From the NCBI GenBank assembly GCA_036382775.1, contig DASVHD010000029.1, positions 62,001 to 126,000 of the forward strand: DNA of 64,000 nucleotides. The letters run 5' to 3'. Source of the stretch: a bacterium. Its GTDB lineage: Bacteria; Hydrothermota; Tepidihabitantia; SM23-42; JAOAFX01. This document shows positions 16,170-24,314 of this stretch, one piece after another. Each line of letters begins with the position of its first letter. The first letter of the stretch is position 1. The notes beneath the pieces were generated by a model. It was given only the letters and a program-made list of their open reading frames with translations. It made no database searches and was not told where the DNA came from. The translations under genes and the position numbers were made by a program.

Positions 16170-17303
16170 GTGCATCCGCTGATCGACCAGGATAAGCAAG
16201 GACTGGCAAAAAAATACAAGCGGGCGAACCTCAAGATCAGTATCCCCTCGCAGATCGTTTCCGCATGTTTCCTGTTCGTACTCCTGTATTTCAACATATC
16301 CAGGGATCTCGTCGCTCGGCTCGCAGTTTTGGTATCCAGCCGTTTTGTCCTGGCATTGGTGTATTTTGCATTCTTCTATATCGCCTACACGATCTTGTCG
16401 TTTCCCTTCAGTTATCTTTCCGAGCATGCGACAGAACATAAATACGGGTTTTCTACCCAGAACTTCGCGCAGTGGTTGACCGACTACATTAAATCCCTGT
16501 TGGTCGGGCTGCTGCTGGGAACTTTGGTATTCGAGACGGTCTACGTCGTCACCTATCATACGCCGCTGCTCTGGTGGCTCTGGCTCTCCTTGATCATGAT
16601 CCTTTTCAGCGTCATCCTCGCGAACCTGTTCCCGGTCGTACTCCTCCCGCTCTTTTACAAAACAACCGCGATCGAGAACGAATCGCTAAAAGAACGGATC
16701 ACCGCTCTCTGTGATCAGGCATCGGTGAAATTAAAGGGTATCTACAGTATAAACCTGAGCAGCAAATCCACTAAGGCGAATGCGGCCGTGGTCGGCCTGG
16801 GCAACACCAAAAGGATCTTGATCGGCGATACGCTCATGCAGAAGTACACCGAGAATGAGGTCGTCGCCACCGTTGCCCATGAAATCACTCACTATAGAGA
16901 ATCTCACATCTGGTGGCTGATCCTGTGGCAGGCGCTGATCTCGATCGGCATGTTCTTTGTATTTTCACGCATCTATCCATACGTATACCGTTGGGCTGGA
17001 TTCGGTGACGTTTCCGAGATCGCCGCCTTTCCGCTGTTCGCGGTGATATTCGTGGTGCTTTCAGCCGCGGTCAAACCACTGGGTTCGGGGATCTCGCGAT
17101 ATTACGAAAGACGCAGCGATCTGGGCGCGCTCGTTTTGACCAGGAACGCGGACGCGTTCATCAGCCTCATGGCGAAATTCTGCAACGAGCAGCTGATCAT
17201 TGCCTACCCGAACCGCCTGGTGGAATGGTACAAGTATTCACACCCGTCGCCGGGCCGGCGGATCGGATTCGCCGAGAATTGGAAGACCACGAACACGCTA
17301 TAA
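16170..17303 (+). CDS. M48-family (Ste24-type) membrane zinc protease
   Basis: A protein of 377 residues with several membrane segments. The zinc motif HEITH occurs in VATVAHEITHYRESH, and a downstream Glu lies in YYERRSDLGALVL. The region LNLSSKSTKANAAVVGLG (visible as SINLSSKSTKANAAV) and the C-terminal SHPSPGRRI are typical of CaaX prenyl protease 1/Ste24 relatives. Bacterial members degrade or process membrane proteins; the substrate is unknown. The start is a GTG at 16170 with no SD sequence; no in-frame ATG is available near the N-terminus. Confidence 0.9.
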   Translation: MHPLIDQDKQGLAKKYKRANLKISIPSQIVSACFLFVLLYFNISRDLVARLAVLVSSRFVLALVYFAFFYIAYTILSFPFSYLSEHATEHKYGFSTQNFAQWLTDYIKSLLVGLLLGTLVFETVYVVTYHTPLLWWLWLSLIMILFSVILANLFPVVLLPLFYKTTAIENESLKERITALCDQASVKLKGIYSINLSSKSTKANAAVVGLGNTKRILIGDTLMQKYTENEVVATVAHEITHYRESHIWWLILWQALISIGMFFVFSRIYPYVYRWAGFGDVSEIAAFPLFAVIFVVLSAAVKPLGSGISRYYERRSDLGALVLTRNADAFISLMAKFCNEQLIIAYPNRLVEWYKYSHPSPGRRIGFAENWKTTNTL

Positions 17304-17336
17304 ATTGCGCGATGCATTTTTTTCCAAATCTGAATG

Positions 17337-17363
17337 GGGGCAGGCGTTAACTGTTAACCATAT
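17337..17363 (+). repeat. Left inverted repeat of the RAYT element
   Basis: 27 nt beginning GGGGCAGGCGTTAAC; pairs with 18316-18342 with one mismatch at position 16. It contains the palindrome GTTAACTGTTAAC. Confidence 0.85.
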
Positions 17364-17365
17364 AC

Positions 17366-17393
17366 TTGACTATGACTATTTTTTGTATATACT
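17366..17393 (+). promoter_or_regulatory. Promoter of the RAYT gene
   Basis: TTGACT (17366-17371), a 16-nt spacer and TATACT (17388-17393), starting 3 nt inside the left repeat. The GTG start is 5 nt after the -10 box, predicting a leaderless mRNA. Confidence 0.8.
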
Positions 17394-17398
17394 GATCC

Positions 17399-18301
17399 GT
17401 GGCAAAAAGACCGCGTCTGAAAGGAAGGGGAGTCTATCATCATATCTATGCCTGGAGCAATGACCGGCATCTGATTTTCACTAATGATGATCATTATCAA
17501 AAGTATCTGAACTTATTAGCTCGATATAGTGTGCATTATGATCTGGACATTATAGCTTATGCCTTGATGGACTGGCACGTGCATCTCTTTGTGCATGATA
17601 ATCATGAAGAAATTTCACGTTTCATGAACAGTCTGCATGGCGAGTACGCGCAATATTTCAACAAGACCATCAAACGGGTTGGGCATGTTTTTGGCGAGCG
17701 ATACAACAATAAAATCGTACAGGCTAATCCATATGGTTTATGGTTATCAAGATATATTCACCGCCAAGCGGTAGCGGCCCGGCTTGTGAAAGATCCTAAA
17801 AATTACCCTTGGACAAGCTATCGGGCTTACATCGGTTTACAGCCTTTGAATTTTCTGCAGCCAGGCGTAATCTGGGAGCAGTTCGGAAGTACTAAGGATA
17901 GGAAAAGCAAGGTTTTGATCTTTCGACGATATGCAGATTTTATCATAGACGGTGATGACGGACCGGTTGATTGGGGTAAAAAAACAACGCCGATAATTGG
18001 TGATCATACTTTTATTAAACGAATTGCCACTCGTATTGATAAAGAGACGGAAATGGGTACCTCTGCAAAACCGTCGTTTAAGGGCGACCTACAGGATTTG
18101 CTTAAGGCAATCAGCGCGCAGTATGATATCGACATGAAACGCCTGGTCAATCCGACCAATAAAGATGATCGGCAATTACGCAGACAGGTTTATGATATCC
18201 TGATCAATGAATATCATTTATCATTACGGACCATCGGGCGGCTGTTCCATATCTCAGCACCAGCCGTCTACAAAGCAGTCGGTAAACAATCATTCACGTA
18301 A
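17399..18301 (+). CDS. REP-associated tyrosine transposase (RAYT, Y1/HUH family)
   Basis: A protein of 300 residues. The HUH motif is HVH (His60, His62) in MDWHVHLFV, and the likely catalytic tyrosine is Tyr119 in LSRYIHRQ; the motif YPWTSYRAY follows, as in RAYT proteins. These enzymes cut and join single-stranded palindromic (REP) DNA. The C-terminal part (about residues 215-300) ends with a helix-turn-helix (LSLRTIGRLFHISAPAVYKA) similar to the DnaA-type C-terminus found in some RAYTs. The start codon is GTG. Codon use looks more AT-rich than that of the neighbours, consistent with transfer. Confidence 0.9.
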   Translation: MAKRPRLKGRGVYHHIYAWSNDRHLIFTNDDHYQKYLNLLARYSVHYDLDIIAYALMDWHVHLFVHDNHEEISRFMNSLHGEYAQYFNKTIKRVGHVFGERYNNKIVQANPYGLWLSRYIHRQAVAARLVKDPKNYPWTSYRAYIGLQPLNFLQPGVIWEQFGSTKDRKSKVLIFRRYADFIIDGDDGPVDWGKKTTPIIGDHTFIKRIATRIDKETEMGTSAKPSFKGDLQDLLKAISAQYDIDMKRLVNPTNKDDRQLRRQVYDILINEYHLSLRTIGRLFHISAPAVYKAVGKQSFT

Positions 18302-18315
18302 TATAAGAGAACTCA

Positions 18316-18342
18316 ATATGGTTAACGGTTAACGCCTGCCCC
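18316..18342 (+). repeat. Right inverted repeat of the RAYT element
   Basis: 27 nt; reverse complement of the left arm with one mismatch; internal palindrome GTTAACGGTTAAC. It begins 14 nt after the transposase stop codon. Confidence 0.85.
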
Positions 18343-18445
18343 TAATTTTGGTGTTTTTTTTCGCTCAATTCGGGAATAAAAAGACACTCCTCAATGTATA
18401 TAAAGTAGCAGGGCCTCAAAGGGCTAGCTGAAAGGAAGGGCAATC

Positions 18446-19195
18446 ATGAATAACATAACTCACCAAATAGCCCTACCCTCCTTGGGCGGGCGCAGCCCGA
18501 TACTGCGCTTCTATCAGGTTAATCTTCGGCTCGCTTATTACCTCACGAACTTCGCGTTGCTGGTTCTGATACTGGGGATCTTCGGCTACGTCAAATACCA
18601 GGAATGGCGCCTTGATGAGCTGAAAAGAATAACCGGTAAGGACAATGGCCCGATCGTCATTGAAATACCGTACTATAAATTAGATCCACCACGGTCAATT
18701 CTACCTGATGATAATATCAACGCCCTGGTTCCCAAATCCCCAGCGCCCGTAGTCCGGGGTAATCCCGTGCCGGTACCAGATGCTGACGCGCTTGTGGAAA
18801 CATCGCCTGATCAAACTGACATTGTCGGCTCCAGTATAAACGACTTAACCGCAAAAGTTGACAACGGTCAGGTAGTGATCAAAGTCAAGGATGATATCCC
18901 GGATATCGGCGAGTATGTTCCATATGACATTCCGCCAAAACCGGTCGTCCAGAAACCGGCAGAATATCCGGAGATCGCCAGGAAAGTCGGCATGGAAGGA
19001 ACGACGTTCGTCAAAATGCTCCTCGATCTTGACGGTTCGGTCATGCGCGTGGCGGTACTGAAGAGCTCGGGTTTTCCGCAGCTCGACACCGCCGCGGTTA
19101 AATGCGTCCTGGACTGGAAATTTTCACCTGCCATTCAGAACAACAGGCCGGTGAGGGTATGGCTGGGCACTAATATAAAATTTAAATTGAAATAG
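18446..19195 (+). CDS. tonB: TonB-family energy transducer, second copy
   Basis: A protein of 249 residues, paralogous over its whole length to the TonB at 14826: same N-terminus (QIALPSLGGRSPILRFYQ), same helix position (LLVLILGIFGYV) and same C-terminal domain (YPEIARKVGMEGTTFVKMLL, VLKSSGFPQLDTAAV). The Ala/Pro spacer differs and is shorter. It has its own SD sequence (AAGGAAGGG) but no exbB or exbD of its own. The two copies also share their 3' flanks, which points to segmental duplication. Confidence 0.92.
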   Translation: MNNITHQIALPSLGGRSPILRFYQVNLRLAYYLTNFALLVLILGIFGYVKYQEWRLDELKRITGKDNGPIVIEIPYYKLDPPRSILPDDNINALVPKSPAPVVRGNPVPVPDADALVETSPDQTDIVGSSINDLTAKVDNGQVVIKVKDDIPDIGEYVPYDIPPKPVVQKPAEYPEIARKVGMEGTTFVKMLLDLDGSVMRVAVLKSSGFPQLDTAAVKCVLDWKFSPAIQNNRPVRVWLGTNIKFKLK

Positions 19196-19262
19196 CCGGC
19201 GCCTGCACTTTTAACCAGCATAAAACTTATATTCGGTAGCGCGACTGTTAGCCGGCGCCTTC
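19193..19262 (+). repeat. 3' flank shared with the first tonB
   Basis: This stretch aligns with 15656-15725 (for example CGCGACTGTTAG and ACTTTT in the same order and spacing), just downstream of each tonB copy. TAGCCGGCGCCT occurs twice here (19193-19204 and 19249-19260) and could form a weak terminator between the convergent genes. Confidence 0.65.
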
Positions 19263-19270
19263 TGAAGATC

Positions 19271-20494
19271 CTATTGGTTCCAGCCCGACGGCATGGTCAG
19301 CTGGTAGCCGTCGCTATATTCTGCCTGCGACACATCCCCCCAGTTAGAGCCGAAGATCACCTTGGTGCCGGCGCGGTTAATGCTGGCAAAACATTCGGCA
19401 AAATAGTTCTTTTCCACGTCGTCCGCGTTCTGGGCGGTAAAACAATTCGTATAGGCAAGTTTGATGACGCGCGGGTTAGCCTTGAGCTCGACCATGAACA
19501 GCAGGTTATCCATCCATGAATGCTCTTCGCCAGCGGGCGGGTTCTTGGCGCCATAGGTCGAAACCAGGACCCAGCCGGGTGTGGCATCGCAGTTGCCGGA
19601 AAAATGCAGACCGATATCGGTATTGATATCGAACGGGATCTGCACCAGCGGTATTTCGGTCCCGGTCGCGAGGTCGGCCATCGCGATCCAGTCGGTCGCG
19701 GTATTCTGGTAGACCATGACGTCGTTGCCACCGGCATCAAGCGCCAGGTCCATGTGGCCGTTCGCCCGCTCGGGCAGAACCACGGAGGCGTTTAAATCCA
19801 GAGAAAAAACTTCCGCGGTCTGGCTTTCATACCCGACGATCGCGTGGTTCCCGGACATGTCCATGCTCACCCAGTCCAGACCCTCGGAGAAACTCGTTTT
19901 CTGTCCGACAATGCTGTCGGTCTGTTTATCGTAAACGATCACCGATATCAGGTTCCATGACGAATCTTCGACCATGAAGCACCAGTGACGGCTGTCCAGC
20001 GAGGCGTCGCCTTCGCCGCGGTTCCTTATATAGCTGGCATTGGCAATGTCCCCGCTGAAATCATGGATCGTCGCGGACGAACCAGTGCCGATGTCATAAC
20101 TCATCAACCGGGCCTGGTTCACGTAGTAAAAAATATCGGGGTCAGCCGCGTCCCAGCGCGGCTCTGGCTCCTGGTTAGCGACGCTGCTGACATCGCTCAA
20201 CAGCTGGTAATTGGAGGCATCGTAGACATACCAGGTCCCGCTATTCCCCCGCATCATTATGCGCGAATCATCGTAATTATACGCGTCGTTTCGGGCATAC
20301 TCGTTCTGGATCCCGGGGCCGGAATACCCGTCTGTCTCTTTGTCCGTGATCCGTACGATCGTGGTACTGTAAAGGGAATCCGTGAACGGCACTCCTTTTT
20401 CAGGAATAACTGTTTCGTTCTTCGAGCACCCCGGCAGACTGGAAATAACGACCAGCAATACACTGGCGTTCACAAACAGCTTAAGATAATTCAT
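19271..20494 (-). CDS. Beta-propeller-like lipoprotein, unknown function
   Basis: A protein of 407 residues with a clean lipoprotein signal (VLLVVISSLPGC). The body reads as repeated blade-like units with phrases such as WYVYDASNYQLLSDV, RLMSYDIGTGSSATIHDF and FSLDLNASVVLP, typical of WD40/TolB-like propellers. No catalytic residues are recognised. A purine-rich GGAAGGGAG precedes the ATG. It is transcribed towards the second tonB. It may be a surface or periplasmic binding protein, but no function can be assigned. Confidence 0.75.
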   Translation of the reverse strand: MNYLKLFVNASVLLVVISSLPGCSKNETVIPEKGVPFTDSLYSTTIVRITDKETDGYSGPGIQNEYARNDAYNYDDSRIMMRGNSGTWYVYDASNYQLLSDVSSVANQEPEPRWDAADPDIFYYVNQARLMSYDIGTGSSATIHDFSGDIANASYIRNRGEGDASLDSRHWCFMVEDSSWNLISVIVYDKQTDSIVGQKTSFSEGLDWVSMDMSGNHAIVGYESQTAEVFSLDLNASVVLPERANGHMDLALDAGGNDVMVYQNTATDWIAMADLATGTEIPLVQIPFDINTDIGLHFSGNCDATPGWVLVSTYGAKNPPAGEEHSWMDNLLFMVELKANPRVIKLAYTNCFTAQNADDVEKNYFAECFASINRAGTKVIFGSNWGDVSQAEYSDGYQLTMPSGWNQ

Positions 20495-20548
20495 TGTTTC
20501 TCCCTTCCACTTTATGATATTAGTTATTAAGTGATTATGTTATTATAT

Positions 20549-21478
20549 CTAAAGATTTTTTATAAAAGTCTCCAGCTCGGTGAAGAGCGCAACCGATTCG
20601 ACCCGGATGCCGGGATCGATCTTGGCGATCAGGTCTTTCAATATTTTACTCGGCCCGATCTCAAGGATGGTAGTATACCCTAATCCCTTGAGGCTTTCGA
20701 CCGCCTTTACCCAGTTGACCTGGGACAGCATCTGCTTTTTAAACGATTCGCGGATCTCCGCGCCGCTGGTCTGGACCTTATGCTCCACCACCGAGTACAG
20801 TCTGGCCGTGGTCTTGCCGAATTTCAGCGTATCAAGGAACCCCGTGAATTCATGCGAGGCAGAATTCAGGTACGGGCTGTGCCAGGCGCCTCCGACATCG
20901 AGCGGTATGCCGCGGCCGTGATTCTGAGCGGCGAACTGCGCGATCAACTTTATGCTTTCCATTGAACCCGAGATCACGACCTGGTTGGGCGCATTTATAT
21001 TGGCAACGACCACCGGCTGTTTCGTTTCCTCGCTCACGCGTGCGCACTCTTTTTCGAGCATGGCGGTATCAATATTGATGACCGCCATCATGCCGCCATC
21101 CTTACCGCCTTTTTCCATGAGCAAGCCGCGTTTTTGGATCATCCCGATACCTTCATCGAACGGCAATGCCCCGCAGTAAACGATCGCGGTTGCTTCGCCC
21201 AGGCTGTGGCCAAGGCTTATTTCACCTTCCACGCCCAGGTCTTTCAAGACCTGCGCGTACGCCAGCGAGACCGCGCTGATCGCGGGCTGGGCAATGCTGG
21301 TCTGGCCGCTGGTTTTGGCCGCTTCTTCGCCCCAGAGATGTTTTACCAGGTCGAACCCGAGCACGGCGCCGGCATTGTCGATCAGTTTCTTGGCCGACGC
21401 GTATCGGTGATACAAGTCCTTACCCACGCCCGGTTTGAAAGCGCCTTGTCCGTCAAACATGAATACGATCTTTTTCAT
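20549..21478 (-). CDS. fabD: Malonyl-CoA:ACP transacylase
   Basis: A protein of 309 residues. FDGQGAFKPGVGKDLY at the N-terminus, nucleophile Ser92 in GHSLGE, and the catalytic His200 in GGAWHSPYL are all in place. It moves the malonyl group from CoA to acyl carrier protein for fatty acid synthesis. It is the last gene of the tRNA-Ser/gltX/JAMM/acpS operon and overlaps acpS by 4 nt. The length is the family norm. Confidence 0.96.
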   Translation of the reverse strand: MKKIVFMFDGQGAFKPGVGKDLYHRYASAKKLIDNAGAVLGFDLVKHLWGEEAAKTSGQTSIAQPAISAVSLAYAQVLKDLGVEGEISLGHSLGEATAIVYCGALPFDEGIGMIQKRGLLMEKGGKDGGMMAVINIDTAMLEKECARVSEETKQPVVVANINAPNQVVISGSMESIKLIAQFAAQNHGRGIPLDVGGAWHSPYLNSASHEFTGFLDTLKFGKTTARLYSVVEHKVQTSGAEIRESFKKQMLSQVNWVKAVESLKGLGYTTILEIGPSKILKDLIAKIDPGIRVESVALFTELETFIKNL

Positions 21479-21861
21479 TTATCACCCCTTACCAGTATGA
21501 CCATCCCGATCGCGAGCTCCTTGGTATGGCTGATGCTGACAAAGATCTCCTTCACGCCAAGCGCGTCCGCGACCTCTTTGGCTTTGCCGCTCAAAACAAC
21601 ATACGGCGCGCCGGTCTTTTCGTTCAGGACCGTTATCTCCTTGAACTGGATACCGCGCCGCCATCCGGTCTTTATCGCCTTCAGAACGGCCTCTTTAACC
21701 GCGAACCGACCGGCTAGTTCTTCATAAAGCAGCACGCCGCGTTCCGATAGCCTCAGCTCGCGATCGTCGAATATCTTTTTAATGAAATCCTCGGTATGCT
21801 CTACCGCCTCTTTTATGCGCGGTACTTCGATCATGTCAATGCCGATGCCGATTATGTCCAT
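21475..21861 (-). CDS. acpS: Holo-[acyl-carrier-protein] synthase
   Basis: A protein of 128 residues with the AcpS pattern: IIGIGIDMIEVPRI (Mg-binding Asp), then FAVKEAVLKAIKTG, and ISHTKELAIGMVI near the end. It attaches phosphopantetheine to acyl carrier protein. It overlaps fabD by ATGA and starts 16 nt after the JAMM gene, so the two fatty acid genes are co-transcribed with gltX. Confidence 0.96.
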   Translation of the reverse strand: MDIIGIGIDMIEVPRIKEAVEHTEDFIKKIFDDRELRLSERGVLLYEELAGRFAVKEAVLKAIKTGWRRGIQFKEITVLNEKTGAPYVVLSGKAKEVADALGVKEIFVSISHTKELAIGMVILVRGDK

Positions 21862-21877
21862 CTTGTTCCCCGCCGTA

Positions 21878-22495
21878 TCACTTTTTCAAAATGCCAAGCC
21901 CGGTGATCGCCGGACATCGGATCTTGACGCGCTGATATTTCTTCCCGATCGCCAATGCCGCTATATAGGATCCGCCGATCTCGATCCGGTAGTCGCCGAC
22001 CGTACCAACAAGGATCCCCCGGTCGCTTTCATGCCATTTAACCGAACGCTTGTTGGCATTCACGGCTACGATAATATTCAGTTCGCCGATGACCGAAGTG
22101 ACCAGGTCGTCGCGCGAAGGCACCACCTTGGCTGCCGACGCGCCGAAAACAGTGTGCGAATGAAAATCGCCTATATATTCAAGGCCTTCGGATATCTTTC
22201 GCAGTATGGCGTTAACCTTTTCCGCTTTCTTTAGATCCACCGTGGCGTGGGCAAAGCCGCTTTCCGCCGTCTGATAGGGGATCGCGTACTCAACGACGAA
22301 CTTGTTCTCGCCCTTGATGCCGATCAAGTATCCGATCGTTTCTTTCTTGAAGACCTCGACGGCCGAGGTAACGATCGTCAGGAAAGCGGGCAGGTTAAGG
22401 TACGCCTCGATATGCGGAGCTGCCTCTTTCATGCCTGCTGCACCGGTGCCGTTATCGATCTTGTTATTGTCCGCTGATCTTTTCTTCATGATCAC
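21878..22495 (-). CDS. JAMM/MPN-type metalloprotease-like protein
   Basis: A protein of 205 residues. Residues of a JAMM zinc site are visible: a glutamate in KKETIGYLIG, then GDFHSHTVFG (HxH), then PSRDDL (SxxD). The gap between HxH and Ser is 12 residues, longer than the usual seven, so this is a variant. Family members remove ubiquitin-like proteins or cleave C-terminal tails. About 30 N-terminal residues look disordered. The start is GTG 22495 (GTGA overlap with gltX) or ATG 22489. The neighbours gltX and acpS give no obvious substrate. Confidence 0.72.
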   Translation of the reverse strand: MIMKKRSADNNKIDNGTGAAGMKEAAPHIEAYLNLPAFLTIVTSAVEVFKKETIGYLIGIKGENKFVVEYAIPYQTAESGFAHATVDLKKAEKVNAILRKISEGLEYIGDFHSHTVFGASAAKVVPSRDDLVTSVIGELNIIVAVNANKRSVKWHESDRGILVGTVGDYRIEIGGSYIAALAIGKKYQRVKIRCPAITGLGILKK

Positions 22496-23949
22496 CCGGC
22501 TGCTTTATCAAGGCGCCGCAGGCAACGCTCCCGGCCGATCAGTTCCATGGTTTCAAAAAGACCCGGCCCGCTGTCGGTGCCGGTAATGAACATGCGCAAT
22601 GGGTGGATGACATCTTTGGCCTTGATATTCCCTTCCCCGGCGAATTTTCTCAAAGCATTCTCGATCTCACCAGCCGTAAAATCGGCGAGCTCTGCGAGTA
22701 TGGCCTTGAAAGAGCGAATGACCTCAAGAGATTTTTCCGTTCTAAATTTTTTCACGGCATTTTCATCGCCGGCAAAATCATCCTTGAAGAAATAACTTGC
22801 ATTGCGGATATCGCTCAGTACTTTCAGCCGCGGTCTCATCAAAGCGCACACCTTTTGGACCCATTTGTCCTTTTCCCGGTATTCGCTTTCATCCACCAGC
22901 CCGGCGCCGATCAGGAACGGTTTGACCAATGCCGCATACCTCTCATCGTTGATCTGGTTTATAATATAATGGTTGTTCATCCAATCCAGCCGCGCCTCGT
23001 CGTAGACCGCGTTCGCGGGATTGATGCGCTCCAGTGAGAACAATTCGACCATTCTTGCCTTCGCCATTATCTCTTCATCCTTGCCCGGCGACCAGCCAAG
23101 CAGGGCGAGGAAATTAACCAGCGCTTCGGGCAAGTAGCCGTCGTTCTTGTAATCCATGACCGACCGCGCGCCCAGTCTCTTGGAAAGTTTCTTCTTATCG
23201 GTGCCGAGGATCACCGGCAGGTGCGCGAAGAACGGGGGCGGCAGATTCAGCGTTTCATAGAGAAGCATTTGCTTGGGCGTATTGGCGATATGCTCAACAC
23301 CGCGGATCACGTGGGTTATTTTCATCAGGGAATCATCGATCACGCAGGCGAAGTTGTATGTCGGCATGCCGTCGGACTTGAGAATGACAAAATCTTCCAG
23401 ATCCGTGCCCATTTTTTCAACAACGCCGTGGATCATATCATTGAAAACTACTTTTTTGTCTATCATCACCTCGAAGCGTAATGCCGGCGATAAACCATCC
23501 GTCTTGCGCCTGGTTGTTTCTTCCACACTGTACCGGTCGCGACAGCGGTGGTGCCAATTGACCTTTCTCTTAAAATGGTCATCGCGTTCTTTCTCGATCT
23601 CCTCCTGGGTGCAGTAGCACCAGTAGACCTTGTCCTGCTCTACGAGCCTGTCAGCGTATTCTCGGTATATTGTTTTTCTCTCGGATTGAAAATACGGACC
23701 GTAATCGCCGCTCTTTTCCGGGCCTTCGTCCCAGTCCAGACCCAGCCAGCTAAGAGATTCAAGGATAACGTCGATCATTTCCCGGGATGAACGGCTGGCG
23801 TCGGTGTCCTCCACGCGCAGAATGAATTTGCCTCTGTTATGCCGGGCAAAAAGCCAGTTGTACAGCGCCGTCCGCGCGCTGCCGACATGGAAAAACCCGG
23901 TCGGACTGGGCGCCATGCGCACGCGGATTTGCATATCACTATGATCCAT
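22492..23949 (-). CDS. gltX: Glutamyl-tRNA synthetase
   Basis: A protein of 485 residues, class I synthetase. APSPTGFFHVGSART carries the HIGH-type signature, and KKKLSKRLG the KMSKS loop. The C-terminal anticodon-binding domain (KWVQKVCALMRPRLKVLSD) is complete. A longer reading frame runs back through the tRNA-Ser gene and is not real. The start is ATG 23949, just 3 nt after the tRNA, or ATG 23934; neither has an SD sequence. The mRNA is therefore probably released from the tRNA-Ser precursor by 3' processing. Confidence 0.95.
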   Translation of the reverse strand: MDHSDMQIRVRMAPSPTGFFHVGSARTALYNWLFARHNRGKFILRVEDTDASRSSREMIDVILESLSWLGLDWDEGPEKSGDYGPYFQSERKTIYREYADRLVEQDKVYWCYCTQEEIEKERDDHFKRKVNWHHRCRDRYSVEETTRRKTDGLSPALRFEVMIDKKVVFNDMIHGVVEKMGTDLEDFVILKSDGMPTYNFACVIDDSLMKITHVIRGVEHIANTPKQMLLYETLNLPPPFFAHLPVILGTDKKKLSKRLGARSVMDYKNDGYLPEALVNFLALLGWSPGKDEEIMAKARMVELFSLERINPANAVYDEARLDWMNNHYIINQINDERYAALVKPFLIGAGLVDESEYREKDKWVQKVCALMRPRLKVLSDIRNASYFFKDDFAGDENAVKKFRTEKSLEVIRSFKAILAELADFTAGEIENALRKFAGEGNIKAKDVIHPLRMFITGTDSGPGLFETMELIGRERCLRRLDKAAG

Positions 23950-23952
23950 GAA

Positions 23953-24041
23953 CGGAGAGGGGGAGATTCGAACTCCCGTCCCATCTTTCGACAGGAAACC
24001 GCTTAGCAAGCGGGTGCCTTCGACCGCTCGGCCACCTCTCC
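23953..24041 (-). tRNA. tRNA-Ser (anticodon GCT)
   Basis: 89 nt with a 7-bp acceptor stem (GGAGAGG/CCTCTCC), discriminator G, D-loop GCCGAGCGGTCGAAGGC, anticodon stem-loop around TTGCTAA, a long variable arm as expected for Ser, and T-loop GTTCGAATC. CCA is not encoded. gltX begins 3 nt downstream on the same strand. Confidence 0.95.
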
Positions 24042-24062
24042 TTGCGATGTTGTTAAACATCG

Positions 24063-24091
24063 CGGCACATAGCCAATATCTTTATGTGCCG
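24063..24091 (-). promoter_or_regulatory. Leader hairpin ahead of tRNA-Ser(GCT)
   Basis: A perfect 9-bp stem (CGGCACATA/TATGTGCCG) with an 11-nt loop lies in the transcript between the promoter and the tRNA. No T-run follows, so it is not a normal terminator; it may guide RNase P processing or be a control element. Confidence 0.55.
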
Positions 24092-24098
24092 GGGGGAT

Positions 24099-24126
24099 AT
24101 TTTAGCATAAAAAGGCGCGATGTCAA
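24099..24126 (-). promoter_or_regulatory. Promoter of the tRNA-Ser/gltX/fabD operon
   Basis: On the minus strand, TTGACA (24126-24121), a 16-nt spacer and TAAAAT (24104-24099). It is placed about 58 nt before the tRNA. Confidence 0.8.
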
Positions 24127-24162
24127 TCACCATTGAGTGATCTAATCGCTATTTTCCATCAG

Positions 24163-24190
24163 TTGACTGGTAATTAAAAATCAGTATAAT
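24163..24190 (+). promoter_or_regulatory. Promoter of tRNA-Ser(TGA) and the thioesterase gene
   Basis: TTGACT (24163-24168), a 16-nt spacer and TATAAT (24185-24190), 28 nt before the tRNA; divergent from the gltX operon promoter. Confidence 0.85.
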
Positions 24191-24218
24191 TCTAAATAGC
24201 AATATTAATATGGTTTAA

Positions 24219-24302
24219 GGAGAGCTAGTCCTAATTGGTAAGGCAGCAGACTTGAAATCTGCCGGGAGCAATCCCATGGGGGTTCGAGTCCCTCGCTCTC
24301 CG
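24219..24302 (+). tRNA. tRNA-Ser (anticodon TGA)
   Basis: 84 nt: acceptor GGAGAGC/GCTCTCC, anticodon stem GCAGA/TCTGC around CTTGAAA (anticodon TGA), extended variable arm, T-loop GGTTCGAGTCC, discriminator G. CCA is not encoded. The thioesterase ATG begins 12 nt later. Confidence 0.95.
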
Positions 24303-24314
24303 TTCGGATCATTT

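Larger units (their letters stand above)
17337..18342. mobile_element. RAYT transposase element with 27-bp inverted ends
   Basis: The transposase gene 17399-18301 is enclosed by an inverted repeat: 17337-17363 and 18316-18342 are reverse complements over 27 nt with one mismatch. Each arm contains its own small palindrome (GTTAAC-n-GTTAAC). The left arm is followed immediately by the transposase promoter. The element is more AT-rich than its neighbours and lies between the M48 gene and the second tonB, which suggests insertion. I see no obvious target duplication. Confidence 0.75.

Noticed and set aside
23950-24060. Longer N-terminus for gltX
   Set aside because: It runs through the tRNA-Ser(GCT) gene; the synthetase domain begins at MQIRVRMAPSPTG.
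24252-24314. Longer N-terminus for the thioesterase
   Set aside because: It lies in tRNA-Ser(TGA).
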